Assembly: GCF_003675325.1 (NCBI RefSeq)
Contig: NZ_CP033073.1
Coordinates: 3,720,001-3,784,000, forward strand
From: Streptomyces dangxiongensis
GTDB taxonomy: Bacteria; Actinomycetota; Actinomycetes; Streptomycetales; Streptomycetaceae
Reading direction: 5' to 3'
Length of the DNA stretch: 64,000 nucleotides
In this document: positions 17,581 through 29,090 of the stretch, in pieces
Layout: each line of letters begins with the position of its first letter
Numbering within the stretch: the first letter of the stretch is position 1
The notes under the pieces: model-generated
Told to the model about the DNA's origin: nothing
Database searches by the model: none
Seen by the model: the letters and a program-made list of their open reading frames with translations, nothing else
Made by a program: the position numbers and the translations under genes

Positions 17581-18624
17581 TCAGCGCGCCCTCGGGGACT
17601 CCCGGTCGGAACCGGTGAGGGCGGTGGTCGGGGCGGGGCGCCTGAGGCCGTCCAGGCCCGCCTGGGCGATGCGCACGCCGAGCTGGGTACGGCTCGCCGC
17701 GCCCAGCGTCTCCGACAGCCGGGCGATATGGGCCCGGCAGGTGCGCACGCTGATGCCGAGCCGCTCGGCGATCACCGCATCCTGGTGGCCCTCGGCGAGC
17801 AGCGCCGCGATGGACTGCTCGCGGTGCGAGATGCCCTCGATCCCCGTGTCGGGCAGCGGGGCCGTGAGCGGGATCGCCAGCCGCCACAGGCGTTCGAAGA
17901 CGGTCACGAGATATTCGACCAGGGCCGGGTGACGCAGCTCCAGGGCCATCGTGCGGTCGGTGTTGGCGGGGATGAAGGCCACCGTGCGGTCGAAGAGGAT
18001 CAGCCGGTCGATGACCTCGTCCAGGGTGCGGGCCTCGACCGTGTCACCCATCAGCTCCAGGTAGTTGAGCAGCCCCTGGCCGTGCCGCGCCACGTGCGTG
18101 TAGAGGTCCCGCATGCGCACGCCCCGGCCGCGCAGGGCCAGCGCCCGGTGCAGTCCCTCGGTCAGCTCGGCCTCGCGCCGGATGCCGCCCGGCTGCACGG
18201 TGAGCACCTCGGTGGTGCACGCCTCGGTGGCCTCGTCCATCGCGGCCTGGATGCGGGAGAGCCCGTCCAGCACCCGGATGGCGCTGCCCTCGGCGGACGC
18301 CGTCAGGGGCTGCGGCTGCCGGCCCAGGCCCGCGTACCACTCGAAGGCGGCCACCGCCGAGCCCACCCGCCGCTGACTCGCGCTGACCTCGTCGTGGACC
18401 CCGCGCAGCAGCCGGGTCATGACCTCCTGCGGGGAGGTCGGCACCAGCCAGTCCATGTCATCGGGGTCCGGGTGCAGCAGGGCCAGTTCCAGCAGGCAGG
18501 GCACCGGCCCGGCGTCCGTGCGGGGCACCCGTCCCCGGCGTACGGCCCGGGAATACACCCGATCCCCGGCCTCGCACAGCCGGTCGGCACCGTGAGGATG
18601 TTCCTCCGTCCCGTGCCCGGCCAT
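17581..18624 (-). CDS. TrmB/LuxR-type transcriptional regulator (paralogue)
   Basis: A 347-residue protein with the same architecture as its convergent neighbour: SVPCLLELALLHPDPDD-like N-terminal signature (PVPCLLELALLHPDPDD here), a TrmB-like sensor (ALRGRGVRMRDLYTHVARHG, DRLILFDRTVAFIP) and the C-terminal HTH LLAEGHQDAVIAERLGISVRTCRAHIARL. ATG start at 18624; a longer frame upstream is possible but unlikely by comparison with the neighbour. The two genes end 41 bp apart and probably arose by inverted duplication. The ligand is unknown. Confidence 0.85.
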   Translation of the reverse strand: MAGHGTEEHPHGADRLCEAGDRVYSRAVRRGRVPRTDAGPVPCLLELALLHPDPDDMDWLVPTSPQEVMTRLLRGVHDEVSASQRRVGSAVAAFEWYAGLGRQPQPLTASAEGSAIRVLDGLSRIQAAMDEATEACTTEVLTVQPGGIRREAELTEGLHRALALRGRGVRMRDLYTHVARHGQGLLNYLELMGDTVEARTLDEVIDRLILFDRTVAFIPANTDRTMALELRHPALVEYLVTVFERLWRLAIPLTAPLPDTGIEGISHREQSIAALLAEGHQDAVIAERLGISVRTCRAHIARLSETLGAASRTQLGVRIAQAGLDGLRRPAPTTALTGSDRESPRAR

Positions 18625-18829
18625 CGCCCATTCCACCCCCGGTGTGCTGCCCTTCCGCAGCGCAACTATGCGCGGCGCCGACCGGGTCCGCAACACGGCT
18701 CCCCGGACACCGGACGCCGGAACAGGCCGCTCTGCCCGGGTTTTTCCCGTGCTCCGCGCCTCACCCCGCAACAAGCTGCTGGTGCGGTCGGCACTGCGGG
18801 GCCGTCACCCGCGGCGGTGACATGCCGGC

Positions 18830-18858
18830 GAGCCGCACGGCCGGCGGCCGTACGGCTC
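18830..18858 (-). terminator. intrinsic terminator after the binding lipoprotein gene
   Basis: Stem GAGCCGCACGGCC/GGCCGTACGGCTC (one internal mismatch) with loop GGC, 13 bp after the stop at 18872. Confidence 0.8.
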
Positions 18859-18871
18859 GGGGGCGTCGCCG

Positions 18872-19978
18872 TTACTTCAGGCCGATCGCCGCGCAGGCCG
18901 CCTTGTACCTGGCGGTGCAGATGTCCTCGACGCTGTAGATGCCGTCCTCGATGACGGTGCCCTTGACGGTCTTCCTGGTCAGCGCGCTCACCTGGACCAG
19001 CTTGGACGGGATGCCCTTGGCGGTGGGGCTGTCGACCCGGTCCTGGGTGAGGGCGTCGAACTGGATGTCCTTGCCCTGGATCTTGGTGACGGCGATCTGC
19101 GCGGCGGCGGCGGCCTCGTCCGGGTAGGACTTGTAGACGCTCATGTACTGCTCGCCGCTCACGACCCGCTGGACGCCGTCCAGTTCCGCGTCCTGGCCGG
19201 TGATCGGGGGCAGCGCGGTGACGCCGGCCGCCTTCAGGGCCTTGATGACACCGCCCGCCATGCCGTCGTTGGCGGAGTAGACACCGGCGATGTTGCCCTT
19301 GCCGATCTGCGCGATCGCCTTGGCCATGTTGGTCTCGGCGTTCTCCGGCTTCCAGCCCACGGTGTCGAAGCTCGCCGCGATGTCCACCTTGCCGTTCAGC
19401 TCGGAGAGCGCGCCCTCCTTGAACTGCTTGGCGTTCGGGTCGGTGGACGAGCCGTTCATCATGACGATCTTGTCGGAGGTGTCGACGCCCGAACCCAGCG
19501 CCTCCAGCAGGGTGCGGCCCTGCACCTCGCCGACGAGTTCGTTGTCGAAGGAGACGTAGGCGTCGATCGGGCCCTCGGCGAGGCGGTCGTAGGCGATGAC
19601 CGGGATGCCCGCGTCCTTGGCCTTCTTCACCCCGGGGGCGATGACGTGCGCGTCCACGGCGTCGAGCAGGATGACGTCGACCTTGTCGTCGATCATGTTC
19701 TGGAGCTGCTCGGCCTGGCGGGTGGCGCTCGCGTCGGCGTTGGCGTACTCCACCTTGCCCTGCTTCTTGGTGAGTTCGGCCACCTTGTCCTTGATGATGG
19801 GGTAGTCGAACTTCTCGTAGCGGGTGTTGGCCGTCTCGGGAAGCAGCAGGCCCACGGTGATGTCGTTGCCCTTGGTCGGGCTCGCGCTCGCTCCGTCCCC
19901 CGTCGCGTTCAGCACGCCACAGCCGGCGAGCGAGAGGGTCATCGTGGACGCGGCCACGGATATGGCGATACGGCGCAT
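18872..19978 (-). CDS. sugar-type ABC substrate-binding lipoprotein
   Basis: A 368-residue periplasmic-binding protein type 1 (XylF/RbsB-like). The lipobox LAGC lies about residue 19 after MRRIAISVAAS, so it is a membrane-anchored lipoprotein. Family signatures are VDVILLDAVDAHVIAPGVKKAKDAGIPVIAYDR, GVYSANDGMAGGVIKAL and ITGQDAELDGVQ. The expected sugar is xylose or a related pentose or hexose, but no ABC ATPase or permease gene is next to it, so it is either an orphan that serves a distant transporter or a sensor. Its leader region (19979-20333) separates it from hspR. Confidence 0.9.
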   Translation of the reverse strand: MRRIAISVAASTMTLSLAGCGVLNATGDGASASPTKGNDITVGLLLPETANTRYEKFDYPIIKDKVAELTKKQGKVEYANADASATRQAEQLQNMIDDKVDVILLDAVDAHVIAPGVKKAKDAGIPVIAYDRLAEGPIDAYVSFDNELVGEVQGRTLLEALGSGVDTSDKIVMMNGSSTDPNAKQFKEGALSELNGKVDIAASFDTVGWKPENAETNMAKAIAQIGKGNIAGVYSANDGMAGGVIKALKAAGVTALPPITGQDAELDGVQRVVSGEQYMSVYKSYPDEAAAAAQIAVTKIQGKDIQFDALTQDRVDSPTAKGIPSKLVQVSALTRKTVKGTVIEDGIYSVEDICTARYKAACAAIGLK

Positions 19979-20333
19979 GCGAGGGCTCACTTCAGGTGCG
20001 TTCCGGACGTGGGTGCTGCAATACGACCCAGGTGTCTGAAAAGACAACGCGGAGGCCCTACCCGGCGTCAAGAAGAATCACTTAACGAGTGCGCAACGCC
20101 ACGCACAGGTGACCCTGTGGAGGTTCCGCGAAACCCCCTTCAAATGCCCTTTACGGACCCTTCATCCAAGGGGAGTTCACGCGTCGGCAAAGTTCCGTAC
20201 AACCTGCCCGGTCCGCTACGTCCCGTGATCGAGGACGTCCGGGACGCACATCGACTCGATCAGGAGAGCGAACAAACCCAGCCAGATCCAAGGCCGTCAC
20301 GGGCGGGGCGCCGACGCCGCCGGGCACACGGAA
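19979..20333. other. intergenic region upstream of the binding lipoprotein gene
   Basis: About 355 bp with no convincing gene. It must contain the promoter of the lipoprotein gene. A short inverted repeat CACAGG-TGA-CCTGTG is present at about 20103-20118. Confidence 0.5.
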
Positions 20334-20363
20334 GGGGCCGGCGGGATCGCTCCCGCCGGCCCC
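20334..20363 (-). terminator. terminator of the dnaK operon
   Basis: Perfect 13 bp stem GGGGCCGGCGGGA/TCCCGCCGGCCCC with loop TCGC, 46 bp after the hspR stop. Confidence 0.9.
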
Positions 20364-20409
20364 TGTCGGCCACGTCCGGTCCTGCCGGCCGCCGCTCGGT
20401 CCGCTCAGC

Positions 20410-20859
20410 TCAGTCCTGCTGCTGCCGCTTGGGCCGCCACACCACCAGCGCGCTGGTCTGCTGGACCTCCTGGTACGGCACCAGGTCGCGCCGGTAGGAG
20501 GCGTGCACGGCGGCCTCGCGCTGCCGCATGGCCGTCGCCGCGCCGTCCAGGGCCGACTCCAGCTCCGCGACGCGGGACTGGAGCGCGGCGACCTGGTTCT
20601 CCAGTTCGATGATGCGCTTGATGCCGGCCAGGTTGACGCCTTCGTCCTGCGACAACTGCTGCACCTGGCGGAGCAGTTCGATGTCACGGGCCGAGTAGCG
20701 CCGGCCCCGGCCCGCGGTGCGGTCCGGCGAGACGAGGCCCAGGCGGTCGTACTGGCGCAGCGTCTGCGGGTGGAGTCCGGAGAGCTGGGCCGCCACCGAG
20801 ATGACGTAGACCGGGGTCTCCTCGGTCAGTTCATAGGGGTTGCGCCGACGGCCGTCCAT
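20410..20859 (-). CDS. hspR: HspR, MerR-type heat-shock repressor
   Basis: A 149-residue MerR-family repressor that binds HAIR operators and uses DnaK as co-repressor, so that free DnaK limits dnaK and clpB transcription. The HTH is in VYVISVAAQLSGLHPQTLRQYDRLGLV, followed by GRRYSARDIELLRQVQQL and a coiled coil (ENQVAALQSRVAELESALDG). ATG at 20859 with AAGGGAG upstream and 5 bp after the dnaJ stop; a TTG at 20868 that would overlap dnaJ by 4 bp is an alternative. Fourth gene of the operon; autoregulated through the two HAIRs upstream of dnaK. Confidence 0.96.
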   Translation of the reverse strand: MDGRRRNPYELTEETPVYVISVAAQLSGLHPQTLRQYDRLGLVSPDRTAGRGRRYSARDIELLRQVQQLSQDEGVNLAGIKRIIELENQVAALQSRVAELESALDGAATAMRQREAAVHASYRRDLVPYQEVQQTSALVVWRPKRQQQD

Positions 20860-20864
20860 CACTC

Positions 20865-22040
20865 TCAAGCTCCCTTCGCGGCCTCGAACAGCTCCGCCCG
20901 CGGGTCCTCGCCCGCGGTCGCCTCGCGATACGCCTCCAGTGCGTCACGAGCCTTCCCCGACAGGTCCTGCGGGACACTCACCTCGACGGTGACCAACAGG
21001 TCGCCGCGGGTGCCGTCCTTGCGGACCGCGCCCTTGCCCCGCGCCCGCATCGTACGACCGTTCGGGGTGCCGGGGGGCAGCTTCAGGGTGACGGGCGGAC
21101 CGCCCAGGGTCGGCACCCGCACCTCACCGCCGAGGGCCGCCTCCGCGAACGTCACCGGCACGGTGACGGTGAGGTTGTCGCCCTTGCGCCCGAACACCGG
21201 GTGCTCGCCGACGTGCACGGCCACGTACAGGTCGCCCGCCGGGCCGCCCCGCTCGCCGGGCGCGCCCTTGCCGCGCAGCCGGATGCGCTGCCCGTCGGTG
21301 ACGCCCGCCGGGATGCGGACCTGCATCGTGCGGGAGGACTTGGCGCGCCCGCTGCCCTTGCACTCCATGCAGGGGTGCTCGGCGATCAGGCCGCGGCCCT
21401 TGCAGTCGGGGCAGGGATCGGTGAGCGAGAAGCCGCCGCCCGAGCCCCGGGCGACCTGCCCGGTGCCGACGCAGGTCGGGCACACGCGCGGTGTGCCGTT
21501 CTTGTCGCCGGTGCCCGAACAGGCCTTGCAGGGCGCCTGGGAGGACATCCTGAGGGGCACCGTGGCGCCCTCGATGGCCTCCGTGAAGCTCAGCGTGACC
21601 TCGGACTCGACGTCCTGGCCGCGCCGGGGCTGGGTACGGGTGCCCGCGGTGCCGCCGCGGTTGAAGAGGCCACCGAAGACATCACCGATGCCGCCGCCGA
21701 AGCCGCCGGCCTGGGTGGTGCCCCCTCCGCCGCCGAACAGGTCGCCCAGGTCGAAGTTGAAGGAGCCGCCGGCCGCGCCCGGCCCGGGGCGGAAGCCGCC
21801 GTTGCCGAACAGGGCGCGTGCCTCGTCGTACTCCTTGCGCTTCTTGGCGTCGCCGAGGATGTCGTTCGCCTCGGAGATCTCCTTGAAGCGCTCCTCCGCC
21901 TTGGCGTTGCCCTTGTTGGCGTCCGGGTGGAACTCGCGGGCGAGCTTGCGGTACGCCTTCTTGATCTCGGCCTCGGTGGCGTCCTTGGGGACGCCGAGGA
22001 CCTTGTAGTAGTCCTTCTCGATGAAGTCCTTGGTACTCAT
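20865..22040 (-). CDS. dnaJ: chaperone DnaJ (type I Hsp40)
   Basis: A 391-residue co-chaperone that stimulates DnaK ATPase and delivers clients. An N-terminal J domain (YYKVLGVPKDATEAEIKKAYRKLAREFHPD, with HPD), a Gly/Phe-rich linker, four CxxCxGxG-like zinc repeats between about residues 165 and 225 (CKACSGTG, CPTCVGTG, CPDCKGRG, CMECKGSG), then the C-terminal substrate-binding domains. It sits third in dnaK-grpE-dnaJ-hspR, 33 bp after grpE. Confidence 0.97.
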   Translation of the reverse strand: MSTKDFIEKDYYKVLGVPKDATEAEIKKAYRKLAREFHPDANKGNAKAEERFKEISEANDILGDAKKRKEYDEARALFGNGGFRPGPGAAGGSFNFDLGDLFGGGGGTTQAGGFGGGIGDVFGGLFNRGGTAGTRTQPRRGQDVESEVTLSFTEAIEGATVPLRMSSQAPCKACSGTGDKNGTPRVCPTCVGTGQVARGSGGGFSLTDPCPDCKGRGLIAEHPCMECKGSGRAKSSRTMQVRIPAGVTDGQRIRLRGKGAPGERGGPAGDLYVAVHVGEHPVFGRKGDNLTVTVPVTFAEAALGGEVRVPTLGGPPVTLKLPPGTPNGRTMRARGKGAVRKDGTRGDLLVTVEVSVPQDLSGKARDALEAYREATAGEDPRAELFEAAKGA

Positions 22041-22073
22041 CCTCGACGTCCCTCCTTCCCCCGGGTCCTCACG

Positions 22074-24631
<2,558 letters not shown>

Positions 24632-24639
24632 TCAACAGA

Positions 24640-24660
24640 CCTGAGTCAATAAGACTCAAG
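24640..24660. promoter_or_regulatory. HAIR element 2 of the dnaK operon
   Basis: CCTGAGT-CAATAAG-ACTCAAG differs from the consensus by one base in the left arm. The right end also lies 3 bp from the stop of the next gene. Confidence 0.9.
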
Positions 24661-24662
24661 TC

Positions 24663-25760
24663 TTATCCGTTCCTTACGCGCATGTGTCCCGTGACCTGCG
24701 TGGATGTCCCGCGCCGGGGCGGCTGCACAGGTACGCGCGGCCCGCGCCGGGGCGGCTGGACGGGGACGCGCAGCAGCACCAGGACGGCGAGCAGCGACAC
24801 GCCCGCGACCCACAGCACGGCTCCGTCACCCGTCCACCCCGTGTGGACGAGCACCCCGACGAGCACCGCCGAGAAGGAGCCTGCCCCCAGCAGGACGACG
24901 GATCCCTGCGGGGTCAGCCCGATCCGGCGCAGTTGGTGCGCGAGGTGGTCCGGGCGCCGGCGCAGCAGCGGGTGCCGGGCCAGGAGCCGGGCGAGGACCA
25001 CGAGGACGGCGTCGGCGGCGGCGACCGCGCCGAGGCAGAACGCCACCGCCGCGCTCGGCCCGAGCGCGTACCCCGCGCGCGTGAAGACCACGGACGACGA
25101 CAGCAGGAACCCCGTGAACAGCGATCCGCACGCACCCATGCCCACCCGCGCGGGATGCCAGTTGTGCATCAGGAAACCGGTGAGGGCGGCGGCGAACACG
25201 CTCAGCAGTACGGCGAGCCCGTCCATCACCTCCGCGGCGGCGCAGGCCCCGGCGCCGAACGCGGTGACCACCCCGACCGTCCCCGCCAGGCCGTCGGCGT
25301 GGTCGAGGCCCTTGAAGGCGAGGGAGGCGAGCACGACGCAGCCCACGGCGAGCATGCCGCCCGGCACGCCCGTCTCGTCGTAGGGCACCACACAGGCCGC
25401 CGCCACGGCCGTACCGGCGACGAGCACGCGCGCGCGCAGCCGCCAGACGTCGGCCACCAGGCCGAGCAGGGCGACCGCGGCGGCGGCGGCCAGCAGCCTC
25501 CCCACCCCGTCGCCGAGCGGGGCGACCCGGGTCCACTCCCCCATCCAGGCGACCAGACAGGTGACGACCACGACGGCGAGCCCGCCCAGCACCGGCAGGG
25601 GGCGCTGCCGGCGCCGGTCGAGGAGGCCCAGCCGCAGCGCGGGCACCCGGAGCAGCGCCGCCAGCACGGCGGCGAGAAGCAGGGCTGCTGTTGCGGCGGC
25701 GATCCCGTAGAGCACGGCTCTAAGGTAGGGGCGAATGTAGCAATCCGGGATGAATAACAC
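24663..25760 (-). CDS. MraY/WecA-family membrane glycosyl-phosphate transferase-like protein
   Basis: A 365-residue (or 350 from the GTG at 25715) polytopic membrane protein with about ten helices, of the phospho-N-acetylmuramoyl-pentapeptide/undecaprenyl-P GlcNAc-1-P transferase family. Present: DRRRQRPLPVLGGLAVV, GLDHADGLAG (D153, D156), NWHPARVGMG and the C-terminal RRPDHLAHQLRRIGL. The usual DD pair reads AD in LLGLVADVW and the usual GDSGS reads GACGS (208-213). Two acidic catalytic positions are therefore altered, so it may be inactive or act differently. It ends 2 bp from HAIR 2. Confidence 0.8.
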   Translation of the reverse strand: MLFIPDCYIRPYLRAVLYGIAAATAALLLAAVLAALLRVPALRLGLLDRRRQRPLPVLGGLAVVVVTCLVAWMGEWTRVAPLGDGVGRLLAAAAAVALLGLVADVWRLRARVLVAGTAVAAACVVPYDETGVPGGMLAVGCVVLASLAFKGLDHADGLAGTVGVVTAFGAGACAAAEVMDGLAVLLSVFAAALTGFLMHNWHPARVGMGACGSLFTGFLLSSSVVFTRAGYALGPSAAVAFCLGAVAAADAVLVVLARLLARHPLLRRRPDHLAHQLRRIGLTPQGSVVLLGAGSFSAVLVGVLVHTGWTGDGAVLWVAGVSLLAVLVLLRVPVQPPRRGPRVPVQPPRRGTSTQVTGHMRVRNG

Positions 25761-25923
25761 GATCGGATTGCCGGGGGAACGCGGCGCAGGCCACCCTCAG
25801 CGACCCAGATCACCCCTCACCCTGCTGCGTCCCGGCGGATGATGGGGGTAGTCTCAGACGGACTGCATAAGTTACCGCTTAGTAATGTTGCTCGGTTAAT
25901 TCGAGGCCGCCTCAGGAGCCCCC

Positions 25924-28218
25924 ATGCAACTCGCCGCGATCATCGTGTCGCTGGTCCTGACCGTGGTCGGCGTCGCGCTGCTCGCCCGTGCCATCGGCCA
26001 GTTCGTCCGGCACTTCAAGCTGGGCCAGCCCGTCCCCGCCGGAACCCGGACCGACAACCCCTACCAGCGCAGCGTGACCCTGGTCCGGGAGTTCCTCGGG
26101 CACACCCGGATGAACCGGTGGGGCATCGTGGGCGTCGCCCACTGGTTCGTGGCCATCGGCTTCCTGACGCTGCCGCCGACCATCATCAACGCCTACGGAC
26201 AGCTCTTCCAGGCCGACTGGACCCTCCCGGTCCTCGGCGGCTTCCTGCCGTACGAGCTGTACATCGAGTTCATCGGCGCGATGACCACCCTCGGCATCGC
26301 GACGCTGATCGTCATCCGCCTGCTGAGCCTGCCCTCGCGGCCCGGCCGCAAGTCCCGGTTCGCGGGCTCGAAGATGGGCCAGGCGTACTTCGTCGAGTAC
26401 GTCATCCTCATCATCGGCCTGGCGATCTACACCCTGCGCGGCCTTGAGGGCGCCCTGCACCACGTGGACCACTACGAGGCCGCCTACTTCGCCTCGTACC
26501 CGCTGGTCCTCGCCTTCAAGGGCCTGAGCCTCACCACGCTCCAGAACCTCACGTACCTCGCCGCCATGATCAAGCTGGGCACGACCATGATCTGGATGAT
26601 CACGGTGTCGCTCAACACCAACATGGGCGTGGCCTGGCACCGCTTCCTGGCGTTCCCGAACATCTGGTTCAAGCGCAACGCCGACGGCTCCACCGCCCTC
26701 GGCGCCCTGGCGCCGATGACCTCCGGCGGCAAGCCGATCGACTTCGCGGACCCCGGCGAGGACGACGTCTTCGGCGTCTCCCAGGTCGAGCAGTTCTCCT
26801 GGAAGGGCCTGCTCGACTTCTCCACCTGCACCGAGTGCGGCCGCTGCCAGTCGCAGTGCCCCGCCTGGAACACCGGCAAGCCGCTCTCCCCCAAGCTCCT
26901 CATCATGTCCCTCCGGGACCACGCCCACGCCAAGGCCCCGTACCTGCTGGCCGGCGGCGGCAAGACCATGGAGGGCGAGGAGAGGGCGAGCGAGGAGCAG
27001 TTGGCCGGCGTCCCCGCCGCCGCCCTCGCCGAGGCCGAGCGCCCGCTGATCGGCACCGCCGAGGAGAACGGCGTCATCGACCCGGACGTCCTGTGGTCCT
27101 GCACCACCTGCGGCGCCTGCGTCGAGCAGTGCCCGGTCGACATCGAGCACGTCGACCACATCGTCGACATGCGCCGCTACCAGGTGATGATCGAGTCCGC
27201 GTTCCCGTCCGAGGCGGGCACGATGCTCAAGAACCTGGAGAAGAAGGGCAACCCCTGGGGCCTGGCCAAGAAGCAGCGCCTGGAGTGGACCAAGGAGGTC
27301 GACTTCGAGGTCCCGGTCGTCGGCAAGGACATCGAGGACCTCACCGAGATCGAGTACCTGTACTGGGTCGGCTGCGCCGGCGCCCTGGAGGACCGCGCCA
27401 AGAAGACGACCAAGGCCTTCGCCGAACTCCTCCACATCGCGGGCGTCAAGTTCGCGATCATGGGCGGCGACGAGAAGTGCACCGGTGACTCCGCCCGCCG
27501 TCTCGGCAACGAGCCCCTGTTCCAGGAGCTGGGCATGGAGAACGTCATGGCCCTGAACACGGCGTTCGGCGAGGAGCTGGACGACGACGGCAAGGTCACG
27601 GCGGAGTCCAGGAAGCCCAGGTCGGCGAAGAAGATCGTCGCCACCTGCCCGCACTGCCTCAACACGCTCGGCAACGAGTACCCGCAGCTCGGCGGCGACT
27701 ACGAGGTCATCCACCACACCCAGTTGCTCCAGCACCTGGTGGACGAGGGCAAGCTGATCCCGGTCACCCCGGTCGAGGGCATCATCACGTACCACGACCC
27801 GTGCTACCTGGGCCGCCACAACAAGATCTACACGCCCCCGCGCGAGATCATCGGCAAGGTCCCGGGCCTGCGCAACGAGGAGATGCACCGCCACAAGGAG
27901 CGGGGCTTCTGCTGCGGCGCCGGCGGCGCCCGGATGTGGATGGAAGAGCGCATCGGCAAGCGCATCAACAACGAGCGCGTCGACGAGGCCCTGTCCCTCA
28001 ACCCGGACATCGTCTCCACCGCCTGCCCGTTCTGCCTGGTCATGCTCACGGACTCCGTGAACGGCAAGAAGAACGACGGCAAGGCCAAGGAGTCCATCCA
28101 GGTCGTGGACGTCGCCCAGCTACTGCTGGACTCCGTCCGGATCCCGGTCCCGGACGACGAGCCCCCGGCGGGCACGGCCGACTCGGCGAACGAGCCGGAG
28201 CCGGAGCCGGTGAAGTAA
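25924..28218 (+). CDS. membrane Fe-S oxidoreductase with CCG domains (HdrD/GlpC-like)
   Basis: A 764-residue protein. Five or so transmembrane helices fill residues 1-220 (respiratory nitrate reductase gamma/heme b-like arrangement). Two [4Fe-4S] motifs follow: CTECGRCQSQCP at about 301 and CTTCGACVEQCP at about 393. Two CCG (heterodisulfide reductase-type) domains follow, with YWVGCAGALE, CPHCLNTLGNEYP, HDPCYLGRHN and GFCCGAGGARMWMEE. Likely transfers electrons between a cytoplasmic donor and membrane quinone; physiological partners are unknown. Widely conserved in actinobacteria. Monocistronic with a terminator at 28247. Confidence 0.92.
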   Translation: MQLAAIIVSLVLTVVGVALLARAIGQFVRHFKLGQPVPAGTRTDNPYQRSVTLVREFLGHTRMNRWGIVGVAHWFVAIGFLTLPPTIINAYGQLFQADWTLPVLGGFLPYELYIEFIGAMTTLGIATLIVIRLLSLPSRPGRKSRFAGSKMGQAYFVEYVILIIGLAIYTLRGLEGALHHVDHYEAAYFASYPLVLAFKGLSLTTLQNLTYLAAMIKLGTTMIWMITVSLNTNMGVAWHRFLAFPNIWFKRNADGSTALGALAPMTSGGKPIDFADPGEDDVFGVSQVEQFSWKGLLDFSTCTECGRCQSQCPAWNTGKPLSPKLLIMSLRDHAHAKAPYLLAGGGKTMEGEERASEEQLAGVPAAALAEAERPLIGTAEENGVIDPDVLWSCTTCGACVEQCPVDIEHVDHIVDMRRYQVMIESAFPSEAGTMLKNLEKKGNPWGLAKKQRLEWTKEVDFEVPVVGKDIEDLTEIEYLYWVGCAGALEDRAKKTTKAFAELLHIAGVKFAIMGGDEKCTGDSARRLGNEPLFQELGMENVMALNTAFGEELDDDGKVTAESRKPRSAKKIVATCPHCLNTLGNEYPQLGGDYEVIHHTQLLQHLVDEGKLIPVTPVEGIITYHDPCYLGRHNKIYTPPREIIGKVPGLRNEEMHRHKERGFCCGAGGARMWMEERIGKRINNERVDEALSLNPDIVSTACPFCLVMLTDSVNGKKNDGKAKESIQVVDVAQLLLDSVRIPVPDDEPPAGTADSANEPEPEPVK

Positions 28219-28246
28219 CGGCCCCCGGCCCCTGCCGGAACCCGGC

Positions 28247-28279
28247 GACACCCCCTGACCCGCACAGGCAGGGGGTGTC
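28247..28279 (+). terminator. intrinsic terminator after the Fe-S oxidoreductase
   Basis: Perfect 11 bp stem GACACCCCCTG/CAGGGGGTGTC with an 11-base loop, 29 bp past the stop. Confidence 0.9.
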
Positions 28280-28340
28280 GTCGTGTGCGGGGTGGTCACC
28301 CCCGCCCAGGAAGGGGACGGCCGCCGTGCCCCGGGACTGG

Positions 28341-28460
28341 ACCGGCGGCCGTAACCAGGGACCCGACCGGCGGTCGTAACCAGGGACCCGACCGGCGGTC
28401 GTGACCCGGGAACCCGACGGACGGTCGTAACCAGGAACCCGACGGACGGTCGTATCGGCC
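28341..28460. repeat. 25 bp tandem repeat array
   Basis: Four and a half head-to-tail copies of a unit like ACCGGCGGTCGTAACCAGGG followed by ACCCG, beginning at 28341, 28366, 28391 and 28417. Unit length is 25-26 bp with few changes. It lies in the gap between the convergent Fe-S and ABM genes. Confidence 0.9.
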
Positions 28461-28501
28461 CTGGTCGGCCGGGGACGGTCGTATCGCCCCCGGCCGGCCG
28501 G

Positions 28502-28831
28502 TCAGGCGTTCTTGGCGCCCGCCTGCTGCACCACCTCGAACGACCACAGCGTCGACCCGGAGGCCGCCGGCTTGGGCCGCTCGCCGCCGCCCTCGCCGCC
28601 GCCCTGGTGCGCGGACTTCATCGGGCCCTCCATCCACGCCTGGAAGGACTCCTCGTCACGCCAGCGCGTGTACACGAGGTACTGGTCGGTGCCCTCGACG
28701 GGCCGCAGCAGCTCGAACCACTCGAAGCCGTCGGAGTTCTCCACGGCGTGGGCCCGCGAGGCGAACCGCTTCTCCAGCGTCTCCCGCTGCTCGGCGGGCA
28801 CGGTCAGCACGTTGATCTTCACTACGCTCAT
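28502..28831 (-). CDS. antibiotic biosynthesis monooxygenase (ABM) domain protein
   Basis: A 109-residue ferredoxin-like alpha+beta barrel protein: MSVVKINVLTVPAEQRETLEKRFASRAHAVENSDGFEWFELLRP shows the typical beta-helix pattern, followed by YLVYTRWRDEESFQAWM. Members include small heme-degrading (HmoB/IsdG-like) and quinone-forming monooxygenases; the residues decisive for heme cleavage cannot be assigned. A Gly/Glu insertion near residue 80 is unusual. ATG at 28831. Confidence 0.85.
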   Translation of the reverse strand: MSVVKINVLTVPAEQRETLEKRFASRAHAVENSDGFEWFELLRPVEGTDQYLVYTRWRDEESFQAWMEGPMKSAHQGGGEGGGERPKPAASGSTLWSFEVVQQAGAKNA

Positions 28832-29090
28832 GGACCCATCCTGGACCATGCCCCGGCCCGCACGGGAAGACGGCGTCGCGGGCGCGCCCACCCCTCGCCC
28901 CCTTCGCCCCACCCGTCACGGCGATCCCATACCGTTACCGAACACACGTACAACCCTTGTGCCGCACGGCGGGTCTCCTGATCGCCGACCGCCCGTGAAC
29001 CGCGGAACAACCCGCGATGAACACGGACGGACGCACCCCATCAACTGCGGATGCCCCGCCAGGCGTCCCCCGCATGCCGCAGGAGAACGC

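Noticed and set aside
28341..28460. CRISPR array
   Set aside because: Units are contiguous direct repeats of 25 bp with no unique spacers and no cas genes nearby.
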